From Flavobacteriia bacterium (GTDB taxonomy: Bacteria > Bacteroidota > Bacteroidia > Flavobacteriales_D > Crocinitomicaceae): 64,000 nucleotides of DNA. Under the pieces are notes generated by a model. The model did no database searches. It worked only from the letters and a program-made list of their open reading frames with translations, and was not told the DNA's origin. The stretch is taken from assembly GCA_016178305.1 (NCBI GenBank), contig JACOTM010000035.1, forward strand, positions 56,673-120,672, read 5' to 3'. The stretch's first letter is position 1. Each line of letters begins with the position of its first letter. A program made the translations under genes and the position numbers. Shown here piece by piece: positions 51,140-60,570 of the stretch.

Positions 51140-51640
51140 TTAAATTATACTACTTAATATTATTAATAATGTAATTATTGCTATAATAATAACTGTTATT
51201 TTTTTTACTTTATTGGAGTCATTTTTAATCAGTTCAGCAGAAGTAATTTCATTTTCAATTTGACTTAATATCGTTTTAATTTTGGAATAACATTCTTCAT
51301 TTTTGATGACATAATCTAATGCCCCATTTCTTAATGTATCCATAGCTATCTCAATATCATCTTGAGACGACAACATAATAACTTCAGAAAATGGAGATCT
51401 TTTCTTAATAATATCAAGTACTTGCATGCCATTCATAGCTTCTACATTATCGCCATTTAAATGGTAATCCAAAACAACTAAAAGAGGATATTTATCAATA
51501 TTTTGAAGACAATTTTCACCGTCAAAATAAGTGGAGATTTCTATGTTTTCAACACCTTTATTTAATTTAAATTTTAAAGCATTCACAAACATTTTATCAT
51601 CATCAACTAAAAACACTTGTATTTTATTTTTTGTTTTCAT
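51140..51640 (-). CDS. Receiver domain with a C-terminal membrane anchor
   Basis: 166 residues. A receiver domain (about 8-125) with DDDKMF near 13-15 and Asp58 in LLVVLDYHLNG as the phosphoacceptor. A short polar linker (ENEITSAELIKNDSNK) is followed by one C-terminal hydrophobic helix (about 147-166, KITVIIIAIITLLIILSSII). It has no DNA-binding or enzymatic output. The protein is likely anchored in the inner membrane with the receiver in the cytosol. That arrangement is rare and may localise the phosphorelay. Confidence 0.85.
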   Translation of the reverse strand: MKTKNKIQVFLVDDDKMFVNALKFKLNKGVENIEISTYFDGENCLQNIDKYPLLVVLDYHLNGDNVEAMNGMQVLDIIKKRSPFSEVIMLSSQDDIEIAMDTLRNGALDYVIKNEECYSKIKTILSQIENEITSAELIKNDSNKVKKITVIIIAIITLLIILSSII

Positions 51641-51763
51641 GATATTTTTTTTGACTGATTAAATCGCACTACCTATTATTAATATTCAATTGAATACTGA
51701 ATACCATTGATTATTTTCCATTAATTTAAATATAAAAGAAAATAATTAATAATTTAAACTAAA

Positions 51764-52120
51764 TTAATATTTTAGTACTTCTATTTTTAATTCTTCAGCT
51801 CCTATCGAACATGTATCTATTATTTCTTTGACCATTCCAGGAACTAATTCTAAATTTACTTGATCTACACAATTTTTCTCCAAGGTCTTAACGATCTCTT
51901 TTATAGACAATAACCCCATAAAATCCAAAGATGGTTTGAGCTTATGAGCCACATTTCTTAATTCAATCCATTTTTTATCATCTAAATATTCTTGCATTTT
52001 AGAAATTGTATCAGGCAACTGAAGTAAAAATTCTTCGACCATTTCACGTACAAATTCATTGCTTCCTTCAGACAGTTCCACTAAAAAAGTAAGATCTGTT
52101 TTTTTTGATATTGCGTCCAT
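51764..52120 (-). CDS. Histidine phosphotransfer (Hpt) protein
   Basis: 118 residues, mostly helical, with the Hpt phosphorylation site His59 in the pattern VAHKLKPSLDFMG. It has no kinase part. It lies between the hybrid kinase gene (26 nt downstream of the kinase stop) and the anchored receiver gene on the same strand, so it probably moves phosphate from the kinase's own receiver to one or both separate receivers. Cytosolic. Confidence 0.92.
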   Translation of the reverse strand: MDAISKKTDLTFLVELSEGSNEFVREMVEEFLLQLPDTISKMQEYLDDKKWIELRNVAHKLKPSLDFMGLLSIKEIVKTLEKNCVDQVNLELVPGMVKEIIDTCSIGAEELKIEVLKY

Positions 52121-52145
52121 TTTTATTAATTTTTAATATTAACTC

Positions 52146-54731
52146 TTATCTATTTGTCAACTTTCTTATTTTTTCAAATAGCTCTTTTTGATTAAATGGC
52201 TTGGTTACAAAATCGTTCATTCCAAGATCTATACACTTATTCATTTCACCTTCCATTGCATGAGCCGTTAATGCTATAATAGGAATACTTGATTTGGGGG
52301 GAGGCATTTCATTTCGAATAAAAACAGTTGCATCGTAACCGTCCATTTCCGGCATTTGCATATCCATTAATATTATTTCATAAGTCTCAACATTTAATTT
52401 TTCAATTGCAATTTTACCATTATCGGCAATATCATAATTTATTCCCCATTTATTAAATATTTTTTTTGCTAATATTTGGTTCATCGGATTATCTTCTGCT
52501 AATAATAATCTTAAACCTATCAATTCCGTAAAATTAGTTGACGAATTTTCTTCAATTATTTCTGATGGTATATTTTCAGATTTTTTATAAATCAAGTTAA
52601 ACGAAAAACAAGCACCTTCATTTTCTTTACTTGTAACTGTAATCCCTCCCCCTTGCAACTCAACCAATTGTTTTACAATCGTTAAACCTAAACCTGTTCC
52701 ACCATATTTCCGTGTCGTTTCATTTGTAGCTTGCGTAAAGCTTTCGAAAATTTTAGATATTTTATCCTCTGGTATTCCAATACCGGTATCAATTACCTTG
52801 AATAAAAGATTAAATAAATTACCACTTACTCCAATCAATCTTATTTCAATATGAATACTTCCTTGTTCTGTAAATTTGATCGAATTATTAACCAAATTAA
52901 TTAATATTTGCCTTAAGCGGTGAGGATCTCCTATTAATTCTAATGGAACATCATCTAAAATTTTATTAGTGATTAATAGATCTTTTTTATTGGAAAAACT
53001 TAATGTTTGCAATACTCCTTTTATCGTTTCTTGTATGTTGAATGAAATATTTTCAAAAACAATTTTTCCAGATTCAATTTTTGAGAAATCTAAAATGTCA
53101 TTGATTATTTGTAATAAGTTTTCAGCAGAAGATTTAATCGCATCAAAACATTCTTTTTGATCACCATTTAGTTTGGTATCATTCAATAATTCAGACATTC
53201 CGATGATGGCATTCATAGGTGTTCGAATTTCATGACTCATGTTGGCTAAAAATTGCTCTTTTATCAATTTGGATTGCTCTGCATTTTTCTTTGCCTGAAT
53301 TAACTGATTCTCATACTGTTTTCGTTCCGTTATATCTCGACCAACAACTTGAAAACCAACTAAATTATCATTTTCATAAATCACCGACGCATTTTGACCT
53401 ATCCATTTTTCATTATTGAATTGATCAACCGCTAAAAACTCATAATAAGTTAAACTCTTTTTATGTATTAATTGTTCACGATAAAAATTGAGAGCTTCTT
53501 TTCGATAATCTGGATGAATTAATTCTGAAAAATGTCTGCCGATAATCTCATTTCCTTCTAAATTAATAAAATGCATCGCAACAGGATTTGCGTAGGTAAA
53601 AAAACCTTTAACATCTACTCTATAGATAATATCACTTGCTTCTTCAACTATTTGTTTATACCGTTTTTCACTTTCTTTTATTATTGAATCTGATTTTAAT
53701 TTCAATAAAAACTGACACAATTGATTACTTGAAATTGTAAATAATTGAATTAACTTAACATGTGAATCTTCTATTTTATCATTAAAGAATTCAAATACTC
53801 CATGCACCCCATCTTCATTTGATATAGGAAATCCGAATGAAGAATTTAAATTCAATTTGGAAGCAATCTGATTTCTTTCTACATAATGTTCTTCCTGTTG
53901 AATATCATGAACCCAAATAATTCGTTTATTAGACCAAACTCTACCGGGGATCCCTTTTCCTATTTCTATTTTATTATTTAACGTAACCCCTTTCATATCA
54001 ACATCTTCACTTGTGTTTTCCTGCCAAAAGGAGATGCATTCTAAGTGATTGCTATTGTCTTCCAATATATTATTATGCTTATTATCATTCGGTCTTATTT
54101 GAGTTGCATTCATCCAAAACGCACCACAACTCAAATCTAAACACCGACATATCAATTCAAGAACCTCTTCCATTGTTTCTTTCAAACTACACGAAGATGC
54201 TAACACTTGGGAAACGGAATACTGTAGAATATGATGTTTTTCGCTTTCTTCTATCTCCCTTTTTTGAATATTAATTTTTGATATTAGCTTTTTCATATCA
54301 TCCATTACTAACTCCTGACTTTTCATCAATTGCAATAAATCAGGTGTCGTGTCAAACAGAGCGAAATCCGTAATTAATAATCCATTTTCAACTAATTCTT
54401 CTACATTTCTTACCCATGGTGATCCTAAAAAAATAAAACTATTTTTATCCTCTATAAAAATAACTTGCCCTCGAAACAATAATTTCCTTTCAATTGCTTC
54501 AATTATAAAAATTTGATTAATATGTTCTTTTATTTGTTCAAAATTATCTACTGATGAAAAAGGTCTTTTAATATTAAAATGATCATTGAATGACTGACCA
54601 ATTTGACTAGAGATAATTTTATCCATAGCCTTCCCCGAAGAAATTATATTAAAATTTCTATCAATCTCAATAAAAAATGGAAAAATCATTTCGTATTGAT
54701 CAGCTGGAATATGGGAAAAAACAATACTCAT
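52146..54731 (-). CDS. HNOBA-like hybrid histidine kinase with GAF, PAS and receiver domains
   Basis: 861 residues. N-terminal HNOBA-like domain (about 1-130, [21 protein letters not shown] in part, [15 protein letters not shown]), a coiled coil (about 140-165), GAF (about 170-345, [24 protein letters not shown] in part), PAS (about 350-475), HisKA with phospho-His500 in [11 protein letters not shown], HATPase (about 600-720, with [14 protein letters not shown] box and [10 protein letters not shown]), and receiver with Asp790 in [11 protein letters not shown]. No membrane helix, so cytosolic. HNOBA domains pair with H-NOX proteins, and the H-NOX gene lies 10 nt upstream. Confidence 0.93.
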   Translation of the reverse strand: MSIVFSHIPADQYEMIFPFFIEIDRNFNIISSGKAMDKIISSQIGQSFNDHFNIKRPFSSVDNFEQIKEHINQIFIIEAIERKLLFRGQVIFIEDKNSFIFLGSPWVRNVEELVENGLLITDFALFDTTPDLLQLMKSQELVMDDMKKLISKINIQKREIEESEKHHILQYSVSQVLASSCSLKETMEEVLELICRCLDLSCGAFWMNATQIRPNDNKHNNILEDNSNHLECISFWQENTSEDVDMKGVTLNNKIEIGKGIPGRVWSNKRIIWVHDIQQEEHYVERNQIASKLNLNSSFGFPISNEDGVHGVFEFFNDKIEDSHVKLIQLFTISSNQLCQFLLKLKSDSIIKESEKRYKQIVEEASDIIYRVDVKGFFTYANPVAMHFINLEGNEIIGRHFSELIHPDYRKEALNFYREQLIHKKSLTYYEFLAVDQFNNEKWIGQNASVIYENDNLVGFQVVGRDITERKQYENQLIQAKKNAEQSKLIKEQFLANMSHEIRTPMNAIIGMSELLNDTKLNGDQKECFDAIKSSAENLLQIINDILDFSKIESGKIVFENISFNIQETIKGVLQTLSFSNKKDLLITNKILDDVPLELIGDPHRLRQILINLVNNSIKFTEQGSIHIEIRLIGVSGNLFNLLFKVIDTGIGIPEDKISKIFESFTQATNETTRKYGGTGLGLTIVKQLVELQGGGITVTSKENEGACFSFNLIYKKSENIPSEIIEENSSTNFTELIGLRLLLAEDNPMNQILAKKIFNKWGINYDIADNGKIAIEKLNVETYEIILMDMQMPEMDGYDATVFIRNEMPPPKSSIPIIALTAHAMEGEMNKCIDLGMNDFVTKPFNQKELFEKIRKLTNR

Positions 54732-54741
54732 TTTTTTTAGA

Positions 54742-55284
54742 TTACCATTTTACACTAAATTCATCATGATCGCATTCATCATTTTTAGATTTAATAATTT
54801 CAATTGTTGGTACTGTTTCAAACATCTTACCTAATCCTTGAATTAACCCATAAACGAAATATTGAAGACCTGATCTTTGAGAATAATAGTGTAACTCTAG
54901 ATGATTTCCTCCTTTATCAATTATTTTAAATTCTGGAGGAGTAATACTGGGATAAATTAGCATTACTCTACTATGAAAATTAGGAAGGTTTATAAAAAAA
55001 TCTTTAAAATTATTCCCTCCACTTTGCATCAATGCGCCATAATGCTTTCCACCTGTTTTTAAAACCCAATGCTCACCAAAAGCAATCAAAACCTCATTTG
55101 GTGTAATTTTTAAAGTTTCAGATGCTGCAACAACCAATTTAAATGTTTCTCCATCAGGATACGATTCATTGCTTAGAAAAAAGTCATCGTTGATACCTGC
55201 TTTCTTTTTTATCTCAAGCCAAGTCATTTCACCGAAGTTTTCAGTGACCAATTCTTGAATGGCTTTATTTACGATTCCGTACAT
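54742..55284 (-). CDS. H-NOX (haem nitric oxide/oxygen-binding) sensor
   Basis: 180 residues with start at 55284 ([13 protein letters not shown]), the standard beginning; the frame extends 18 codons upstream without conservation. The proximal haem ligand is His104 in NLPNFHSRV, and the propionate-binding YxSxR motif is Tyr133-x-Ser135-x-Arg137. Domain size is that of the stand-alone type that senses NO. It sits 10 nt before an HNOBA-containing hybrid kinase, the usual partnership in which NO binding inhibits the kinase. Whether it also binds O2 depends on distal-pocket residues that I cannot assign safely. Confidence 0.95.
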   Translation of the reverse strand: MYGIVNKAIQELVTENFGEMTWLEIKKKAGINDDFFLSNESYPDGETFKLVVAASETLKITPNEVLIAFGEHWVLKTGGKHYGALMQSGGNNFKDFFINLPNFHSRVMLIYPSITPPEFKIIDKGGNHLELHYYSQRSGLQYFVYGLIQGLGKMFETVPTIEIIKSKNDECDHDEFSVKW

Positions 55285-55533
55285 AGCGTTTGTATTAAGT
55301 TTATGTATGCAAAATATATAATTAAATTGGTTTGTCAAACTATTTATTTACATAAATAATAAGTTAAAAAACAAATGCTTAGTAAAAGGTAATTGATTTG
55401 ACGTAGATATTTTTTCAAAAAAACTAATGAACTTCAGGGTATATATTTAAATGTTTTTCTGGGTAGATTCCTCTTAATTCAAATGAACAAAAAAGATTGT
55501 TAGTCAGATAATATATTGGGTATAAGAATCTTA

Positions 55534-56028
55534 TTATTCGCTTTCAAAAACATGTTCCCACCAGAGATTATTCATCTTCACAAATTCGTTTAAAGTGATT
55601 TTATTTTTATTTAAATCCGTAATTTGAAAATTCTCCATATTGAAAATAATTTTAGCAAATTCGATATTTGAATTCGTTTTACACCATAAAATACATTCAT
55701 TGGGTTGATTAAATCTTGAATTTTCGATTATTAATTTTAAATTAGTTATTAAAATGCAATCAGAAGTATGGGCTTCAACCGAATCTTTCCGAAATTTCAC
55801 GGTACTTACAGGAATTAATTCATCCGAAATTATAGGATAGTATTCGCAATCAAAAAAAGAAACCTGATAAAACTCAATATCAATATTCAGTTTATCAGGT
55901 TCAAATAAGTTTTCCCAAGGAAGTAAAATTTTAAACTTTAATGTAGAATCATTGAATTCAATATTTAATAATTTAAAATTGTGAAATAATTCAATTAGAC
56001 ATTTTAATTCCTTTGTCTTCGGTTTCAT
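55534..56028 (-). CDS. Hypothetical cytoplasmic protein
   Basis: 164 residues, no signal peptide or transmembrane segment. Beta-prone with many aromatic and acidic residues (FNDSTLKFKILLPWENLFEPD, YYPIISDELIPV in parts) and a Trp-Trp pair near the C-terminus (NNLWWEHVFESE). The style resembles short immunity or substrate-binding proteins, but no family is recognised. It starts 8 nt after the lipoprotein gene stop on the same strand, so the two form a unit. Confidence 0.65.
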   Translation of the reverse strand: MKPKTKELKCLIELFHNFKLLNIEFNDSTLKFKILLPWENLFEPDKLNIDIEFYQVSFFDCEYYPIISDELIPVSTVKFRKDSVEAHTSDCILITNLKLIIENSRFNQPNECILWCKTNSNIEFAKIIFNMENFQITDLNKNKITLNEFVKMNNLWWEHVFESE

Positions 56029-56036
56029 GCAAGCAC

Positions 56037-56372
56037 TTATCTTAATAGCGTTACATCGTATAAAGAAACCACTTTTTCACATTTACAATCAGCAGGCTGA
56101 GGAGCTCTACTCAATTCATAAAAAAATCGAATTTGCGCACCTTCAACTTTGTATTTTTCATCTAAATTAATCGGATAAAATTGTTTTGTCAATCCATTGT
56201 CATTGGCTTCAATTAGGATTGGACAACCATTTTTTTGTAGATGTATCGTTCCAACAATACGTAATGGTTCAGAAGGAGTAACTTCCACTGTTTCCTCTTT
56301 TGGAGTAATTTCTTTACTTGTTTTACAGGACATAAAACTGATCAATAAGAAGGAGATAAATAAGAATTTCAT
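56037..56372 (-). CDS. Small lipoprotein of unknown function
   Basis: 111 residues with a lipoprotein signal ending in LISFMSC (Cys at about 16). The mature part starts with a Lys/Glu/Thr/Pro spacer (SKEITPKEETVEVTPSEP), then a small beta domain (GTIHLQKNGCPILIEAND, ADCKCEKVVSLYDVTLL). Three further Cys are present. Likely periplasmic face of a membrane; role unknown. Upstream of the 55534 gene by 8 nt. Confidence 0.78.
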   Translation of the reverse strand: MKFLFISFLLISFMSCKTSKEITPKEETVEVTPSEPLRIVGTIHLQKNGCPILIEANDNGLTKQFYPINLDEKYKVEGAQIRFFYELSRAPQPADCKCEKVVSLYDVTLLR

Positions 56373-56433
56373 AGTCTTTTGTTTTATATTGCACTAAAAT
56401 TGTACCAAGATAAGTATAAAATTTATTATTTCT

Positions 56434-58083
56434 TTATTGCATTAGTGCTTTAGCATTCAAAAGAGCTGCTTCATTAATTTCTTCGCCACTCATTAAACGT
56501 GCAATTTCTTCAATCCGTTCATTTTCATTTAATTTCCGAACCGTTGATTTCATACTATTATTGAGAATAGCTTTTTCCACTTTATAATGATTTTGAGCTT
56601 TACCAGCAACTTGGGGCAAGTGAGAAATTGCAATCAATTGTAAATTCGCTCCCATATTTTTTAGTAAAGCACCCATTTTTTGAGCGACGTCACCAGAGAC
56701 ACCTGTATCAATTTCATCAAAAATAATAGATGGAAGCTGTTTTTTCTTTGAAATTAAATTTTGTAAAGCCAGCATTAATCGTGACAGTTCACCTCCGCTT
56801 GCAGCTTTATCAATAGCAATTGGCTCTATTCCAATGTTTGGTGAAAATAATATTGAAACTTCAGAAATACCATTCAAATTTAAATCTTTTCGTTCTAAAA
56901 CTTGAAAAATAAACTGAGTTGATGGCATTTTTAATTCTTCTAATAACTTTTCAATTTCTTTAGCTATAGGAATTGAATTAGCTATTCTTTGTGAATGCAT
57001 TTCTTTAGCAAGAAGAAATAATTCATTTTGATTTAATTCAATTTCAAGTTGTAAATTATTAATTTGGTTTTGCAAAGAAACTGTCGATTCTAGCTCGATT
57101 GAAATTGAATTAGAATAATTAATTAATTCCGTTTGAGTTTTCAATCCATGTTTTTTTAGAACACGATTATATTTATCCAACATCAAAGTTAATTCGTTAA
57201 TCTTAAAAGGATTGTATTCAATTCCTTCTTTATGACTTTCGGCATCATTTGAAATGTCTTTCAGATCAATAATGATGGAATTTATACGATTCGTCAATTC
57301 ATCTACTAAAGAATCTTTCCCTTTGATTCTTTCTGAATGATTTTTTAATTTATTTAGTTTTTGAATGATTCCTTCTTCATCATCTATTGTTAGATGTATA
57401 TTTTCCAACACCGTTTTAATTTCATCGATATTTTCGATTACATTTAATTCTTTTTCAATTTCTGAATAACTTTTCTTATCCAAATTTAACTCTTCTATTT
57501 CATCTAATTGAAAACGATTATAATCAGCTATTTGAATAGATTTAGATAAATTATCTTTTAAAATTGTCAATAATTTAGTTTTTTCAACCCAAGAAATATA
57601 TTGTTTTTGATAAAGACCTTTTTCTTTCTGTAAAGCGGAAAGTGTATCTAATAATTCGGTTTGAAAATAAGCACTTTTTAATTCAATTGTGTGATGTTGT
57701 GAATGAATATGAATCAATTTTTCAGTTAACTCTTTTAATATATTTAAAGGAACTGGCGTATCATTTACGAATGCTCTTGAACGCCCTTGTTTCGTTATTT
57801 CTCTTCGTATAATTGTAGTATCAAAATTATCAATATCATTTTCTTCAAAAAAAGAATTTAAATGAAAATTTTTTAATTCAAATTCAGCTTCAACTATCGA
57901 TTTATCTCCATTTGGACCAATAACTGTATAATCTGCCCGTTCGCCTAAAATCAAATTCAATGCACCTAACAGAATTGATTTCCCTGAACCTGTTTCACCT
58001 GTTAAAACTGTAAAACCAGCATTAAAATCAATAGCAACCTGATCTATTAAAGCAAAATTTTGTATTCTTAAATTTGAAAGCAT
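56434..58083 (-). CDS. recN: DNA repair protein RecN
   Basis: 549 residues of the SMC-like RecN family. The N-terminal ATPase lobe has Walker A GETGSGKSILLGAL (about 29-40). A long coiled-coil region (about 150-370) includes a hairpin tip. The C-terminal lobe has the ABC signature GGELSRLMLALQNL, Walker B IIFDEIDTGVSG and the H-loop ISHLPQ. It acts in double-strand-break repair, bridging DNA ends. It begins at the stop of the PorD-like gene (1-nt overlap), so translation is coupled in the coaBC-porD-recN run. Confidence 0.96.
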   Translation of the reverse strand: MLSNLRIQNFALIDQVAIDFNAGFTVLTGETGSGKSILLGALNLILGERADYTVIGPNGDKSIVEAEFELKNFHLNSFFEENDIDNFDTTIIRREITKQGRSRAFVNDTPVPLNILKELTEKLIHIHSQHHTIELKSAYFQTELLDTLSALQKEKGLYQKQYISWVEKTKLLTILKDNLSKSIQIADYNRFQLDEIEELNLDKKSYSEIEKELNVIENIDEIKTVLENIHLTIDDEEGIIQKLNKLKNHSERIKGKDSLVDELTNRINSIIIDLKDISNDAESHKEGIEYNPFKINELTLMLDKYNRVLKKHGLKTQTELINYSNSISIELESTVSLQNQINNLQLEIELNQNELFLLAKEMHSQRIANSIPIAKEIEKLLEELKMPSTQFIFQVLERKDLNLNGISEVSILFSPNIGIEPIAIDKAASGGELSRLMLALQNLISKKKQLPSIIFDEIDTGVSGDVAQKMGALLKNMGANLQLIAISHLPQVAGKAQNHYKVEKAILNNSMKSTVRKLNENERIEEIARLMSGEEINEAALLNAKALMQ

Positions 58084-58985
58084 TAATTTAAAAGTGTTTC
58101 ATATTTGGATGAATTTGTAGGATCTATTCGCTTTAACAGGTTGATTATTTCTGTTTTTTCATTTTGTTCAGAATCATAAAAAATATTTTTTATTTCGGTT
58201 TGTTTGGCCTGAATAAAATTTAAAAGGTTGACAGAACCTGGTCTTGTCGTTGTAACCTTTACCAATTTATTTAATGCTTCAAAAATTGCCTTTTTAGCTT
58301 CAACTGGATTCGCGTATAATTGATCTATTCCTTTGCGATGGTATTCATAAAAACATTCTCTCAAAGGCTCAAACAATTGATGTAAAGCATTATCTACCAA
58401 CCAATAACGGTTTCTCTTTACCCCTTTTTCATTTGATTTCCATCCAGAAGCCCCTGAATTTTGAGCATTCGTCACAATTTGTTGCGCTTCTGTGAAATAT
58501 GGTGTCCCTCCTTTTAATGAAAAAGAATCATAATCCATTCCAATGATATAATATGCATAAAATGCTAATATTGAAGTTAAATTATCCTTATATTGATTTG
58601 CAGCATAAACAAAAGACGCTTGTCTTGAAAAACTAAATTCAATGTCATCATCTTGAAAATTAAAAATCAATGAATTATAAGACGAATTATAAGCTGGTCT
58701 AGACGATTGAATTTGTAAAAATCCTGAAAATGAACCTGCAGCTGGAATTTTATCAATTTGTAATTGCAATTGACAATTAATTCGCTCCTCAATTTTAAAT
58801 TTATCTTTCGTCCATTGCGTGTTGTTCATTAAATCATTAATTGATTGCTTTAATTGTGAAATAACCTCAAGTTCAACGGAAGTTACTTCTAATTTAGCAT
58901 TGGTAATAATTGAAACTTGGCAATTTAATTCTTGCCCATACGACAAATAACTAAATAAACTAAAAAGAATAATTAAACGGTTCAT
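58083..58985 (-). CDS. DUF4835 (PorD-like) protein
   Basis: 300 residues with a signal peptide (RLIILFSLFSYLSYGQ) and the DUF4835 pattern: ELNCQVSI, QSINDLMNNTQWTKDKF, AAGSFSGFLQIQSSRPAYNSSY, YYIIGMDYDSFSLKGG, GWKSNE. PorD of Porphyromonas is a member and has been tied to type IX secretion and gliding, though DUF4835 is widespread also in non-gliders. It lies between coaBC (ATGA overlap) and recN (1-nt overlap) in a compact operon, an arrangement common in Bacteroidota. No other T9SS gene is in the window. Confidence 0.88.
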   Translation of the reverse strand: MNRLIILFSLFSYLSYGQELNCQVSIITNAKLEVTSVELEVISQLKQSINDLMNNTQWTKDKFKIEERINCQLQLQIDKIPAAGSFSGFLQIQSSRPAYNSSYNSLIFNFQDDDIEFSFSRQASFVYAANQYKDNLTSILAFYAYYIIGMDYDSFSLKGGTPYFTEAQQIVTNAQNSGASGWKSNEKGVKRNRYWLVDNALHQLFEPLRECFYEYHRKGIDQLYANPVEAKKAIFEALNKLVKVTTTRPGSVNLLNFIQAKQTEIKNIFYDSEQNEKTEIINLLKRIDPTNSSKYETLLN

Positions 58986-60178
58986 TTTTTAAAATTTTTC
59001 AAGTAATCTACAATTTGCTTTGCAGCTATTTTTTTAGACATTAACTCAAATTTAGTGATTTTATTGTGGTTATCTATAATAGAAATTTTATTTGTTTCAT
59101 GACCAAATCCTGCCCCTTCATCTTCTAAGGTATTTACAATAATAAAATCTAAATTTTTCTTTTTTAATTTTACGGTTGCATTTTCAAAAGCATTATTTGT
59201 TTCTAAAGCAAAACCAATAACTTTTTGTTGATTTGATTTAACCGATCCGGCCCAAGCAAGAATATCTGTATTTTTAACTAATTCTAAAGTTAAATAATCG
59301 TCATTTTTCTTTATTTTTTGCTTTTCAATTGAAACAGGACGATAATCTGCAACTGCAGCTGCAAAAATCCCAACACTCATTTCTCCCCAATTAGCTTGAA
59401 CTTGTTCTAACATTTCTTGGGCAGTCTGAATTTTAAAATGAGTCAAATTGGTATGCTGAATTTCAATTTTTGATGGTCCTGAAATCAATATCACTTCAGC
59501 CCCTCTTTTTAAACAATTTTCAGCTATCGCAAACCCCATTTTACCTGTTGAATGATTCCCTATAAATCGAACAGGGTCAATAGCTTCATAGGTAGGACCT
59601 GCAGTAATCAATATTTTTTCACCTTTTAAGTCTTCTGATTCTGTTAAAAAAAAATGAACGGTATCAAAAATTGTTTCAGGTTCAGACATGCGACCATCTC
59701 CCGATAATCCGCTTGCTAGTTCCCCATTTTCCGCTGGGATAATCATGACATTATCTCTCGTAAGTAACGCTAAATTTCTTTTGGTAGTTGGGTGAGCATA
59801 CATATCTAAATCCATTGCTGGCGCGACAAATGTGGGGCATTTCATGGACAAATAAGTAGCTAATAAAAGGTTATCGCAAATCCCATTTACCATTTTAGCA
59901 AGTGTATTTGCAGTTAAAGGAGCAACGATAAAAATATCAGCCCACAATCCATATTCCACATGGTTTTTCCAAGTACCATCTTGTTTATTCCAGAAATCTA
60001 TACCGACAGGATTTTTAGAAAGCGTAGCTATTGTTAGTGGACTTATAAAATCACAAGAGGCAGGAGTCATTATACATTTGACTTCTGCCCCTGATTTTAT
60101 CAACAATCTAATTAAAGATGTAATTTTATAAGCAGCTATTCCTCCAGTTATTCCGAGAAGAACGCGTTTATTTTTCAT
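58982..60178 (-). CDS. coaBC: CoaBC: phosphopantothenoylcysteine synthetase/decarboxylase
   Basis: 398 residues, fused CoaC (about 1-180, FMN decarboxylase) and CoaB (about 185-398, synthetase) of coenzyme A synthesis. GGIAAYK, NHVEYGLWAD with the active-site His, and ITAGPTYEAIDPVRFIGNHS are visible. Two oddities: the substrate-binding PxMN is PAMDLDM, and the catalytic Cys segment (CGD/GRM in E. coli) reads ASGLSGDGRM, without the Cys. The PAMD/GELASGL form seems shared by Bacteroidota, so it is likely a clade variant, not a dead enzyme. Confidence 0.93.
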   Translation of the reverse strand: MKNKRVLLGITGGIAAYKITSLIRLLIKSGAEVKCIMTPASCDFISPLTIATLSKNPVGIDFWNKQDGTWKNHVEYGLWADIFIVAPLTANTLAKMVNGICDNLLLATYLSMKCPTFVAPAMDLDMYAHPTTKRNLALLTRDNVMIIPAENGELASGLSGDGRMSEPETIFDTVHFFLTESEDLKGEKILITAGPTYEAIDPVRFIGNHSTGKMGFAIAENCLKRGAEVILISGPSKIEIQHTNLTHFKIQTAQEMLEQVQANWGEMSVGIFAAAVADYRPVSIEKQKIKKNDDYLTLELVKNTDILAWAGSVKSNQQKVIGFALETNNAFENATVKLKKKNLDFIIVNTLEDEGAGFGHETNKISIIDNHNKITKFELMSKKIAAKQIVDYLKNFKK

Positions 60179-60228
60179 GTGTTAATTATTAATTTAAAAT
60201 TCACATGGTTTTAACGAGCAATAAAGAA

Positions 60229-60552
60229 TTATTGTTTCGCTTCTGGTTTACGCATGTAAATTTCATCGTTCAACAATTGATCCATAGCCATTGAAACTGG
60301 TTTTGGTAATTTTTCGTAGAATTTAGAAATTTCAATTTGCTCTCTATTTTCAAAAATCTCTTCTAAATTATCTGTAGAAGAAGCAAACTCTTGTAATTTT
60401 TGAGTCAATTCTTCTTTTAACTCAACACTTATCTGATTTGAACGTCTTGATAAAGCAACAATTGATTCATAGATATTTCCTGTTTTTTCTTCTAAGTAAA
60501 CAGTGTCTCTTGTAATAATTGAACGTTCTGCTGTGCTATTTTTAAAATTCAT
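60229..60552 (-). CDS. rpoZ: RNA polymerase omega/Rpb6-like subunit
   Basis: 107 residues. TRDTVYLEEKTGNIYESIVALSRRSNQISVELKEEL (in part) is the omega/Rpb6 core, with the helix that clamps beta-prime: NIYESIVALSRRSNQI. A C-terminal extension ends MRKPEAKQ. The omega subunit stabilises beta-prime and helps RNA polymerase assembly. It lies between bamD and coaBC on the same strand (18 nt and 50 nt), as in many Bacteroidota. Confidence 0.87.
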   Translation of the reverse strand: MNFKNSTAERSIITRDTVYLEEKTGNIYESIVALSRRSNQISVELKEELTQKLQEFASSTDNLEEIFENREQIEISKFYEKLPKPVSMAMDQLLNDEIYMRKPEAKQ

Positions 60553-60570
60553 TCTACTTCTTTTTCGAAA

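Noticed and set aside
54011..54274. Plus-strand 87-codon frame inside the hybrid kinase
   Set aside because: Antisense shadow of the GAF region; composition unlike a real protein.
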